In this document: positions 21,759-22,099 of the stretch, one piece after another
Position numbering within the stretch: the stretch's first letter is position 1
How the letters are laid out: the number at the start of each line of letters is the position of its first letter
Position numbers and translations under genes: made by a program
The notes under the pieces: generated by a model
The model's database searches: none
What the model saw: the letters and a program-made list of their open reading frames with translations, nothing else
Told to the model about the DNA's origin: nothing
IMG/VR virus record: IMGVR_UViG_3300006752_005121
Location: 1 to 22,099 of that record
Source of the DNA: a virus
Reading direction: 5' to 3' (one strand)
Length of the DNA: 22,099 nucleotides

Positions 21759-22099
21759 AGTAACGTTTTCAGATCTAGTCAAAGCATCTTTAACCGTGCG
21801 TGTATTGCTGGCAAAGGGCGCGGGGCATAAATATATCAAGCGCATTCCTATTGGGATGACTCCAACGGGGCGCACTAAATACCGTTACATCTACAAAGAG
21901 ACTCACACAGTAGGGGGTAAGCATTTACTTGATGAGGCACATCTAAAAGTAGGGGCTAAACTTATGCTTGAGAGCGGTCAGGGTAAGCAAGTGCACGCTC
22001 ACATCATAGCGGTCAACGGTAACAAGGTGACGATTGAATACGATGACGGCGCGCGCAAAGGTGAAACAAAGACACTAACCAAACAAGAACTATTAAATG
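21751..22099 (+). CDS. Head-region protein, N-terminal 116 aa (partial, open at right edge)
   Basis: Starts at ATG 21751 inside the portal gene (8-bp overlap) and stays open to the window edge. The sequence GAGHKYIKRIPIGMTPTGRT and then KYRYIYKE resembles a K-Y-I-R-R-x-P ... Y-R-Y-I-Y segment I associate with multidomain phage head-associated proteins encoded next to portals. It is followed by a compact domain with LKVGAKLMLES and HAHIIAVNGNKVTIEYDDG, which could be a small beta-barrel (KOW/SH3-like). The full product may carry a protease, ADP-ribosyltransferase or nuclease domain downstream, which cannot be seen here. The call rests on position and this motif. Confidence 0.7.
   Translation, partial: MNKVTFSDLVKASLTVRVLLAKGAGHKYIKRIPIGMTPTGRTKYRYIYKETHTVGGKHLLDEAHLKVGAKLMLESGQGKQVHAHIIAVNGNKVTIEYDDGARKGETKTLTKQELLN

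Noticed and set aside
21501-21875. Leftward open frame with NTCVIL repeats opposite the portal
   Set aside because: It is the reverse reading of the 18-bp portal repeats; the repeat simply lacks stops in that frame, and strong portal coding lies on the other strand.

Overview
The window is part of the genome of a tailed double-stranded DNA phage (Caudoviricetes-like). This rests on a large terminase, a portal protein, a repeat-containing tail-fibre-type protein, a T7-size family A DNA polymerase and a primase-helicase, all packed with 4-17 bp overlaps. Promoters of ordinary bacterial sigma70 type (TTGACA/TTTACA with TATAGT-like -10 boxes) and Shine-Dalgarno sites point to a bacterial host; the host itself cannot be named. 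No integrase, repressor, tRNA or CRISPR array is visible. Both ends of the window cut through genes, so this is a fragment of a larger genome.

Layout. Positions 1-139 hold the 3' end of a rightward gene made of exact 51-bp repeats. It meets, tail to tail, a leftward block (120-9087). Read in transcription order from 9087 down, this block contains a small unknown protein, an Fe-S PD-(D/E)XK nuclease, a SNF2-like helicase, a probable small terminase, the large terminase, a KTSC-domain protein, family A DNA polymerase and an unknown protein. Promoters are visible at about 9122-9150, 3334-3362 and 1084-1111. The divergent region 9088-9482 has nested inverted repeats and a 16-bp AT-rich inverted repeat, and is the best candidate for a replication origin or master control region. 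A rightward replication block follows (9483-14014): a small ORF, a primase-polymerase/VirE-type helicase fusion, an unknown protein and a probable ssDNA-binding protein. It ends at a strong intrinsic terminator (14048-14094).

A new promoter (extended -10 at 14134-14142, overlapped by a dyad) opens the rightward late block: small virion-type protein, 816-residue fibre-type protein, two small probable virion proteins, three small membrane or coiled-coil proteins (possible lysis genes), ThyX, a dCMP deaminase, the portal and the start of a further head-region gene.

How it fits together. Primase-helicase, polymerase, SNF2 helicase, nuclease and SSB-like protein form a largely self-sufficient replication set. 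dCMP deaminase plus ThyX would make dTMP from dCMP in two steps. Terminase lies on the leftward, replication-linked strand while the portal lies on the late strand. The main points for a second look are the origin-like region, the nested duplication in the fibre gene, exact in-frame tandem repeats in three proteins, the ACAAG-rich leaders of the replication genes, and the split packaging genes. I found no clear candidate for a wholly new defence or regulatory system.
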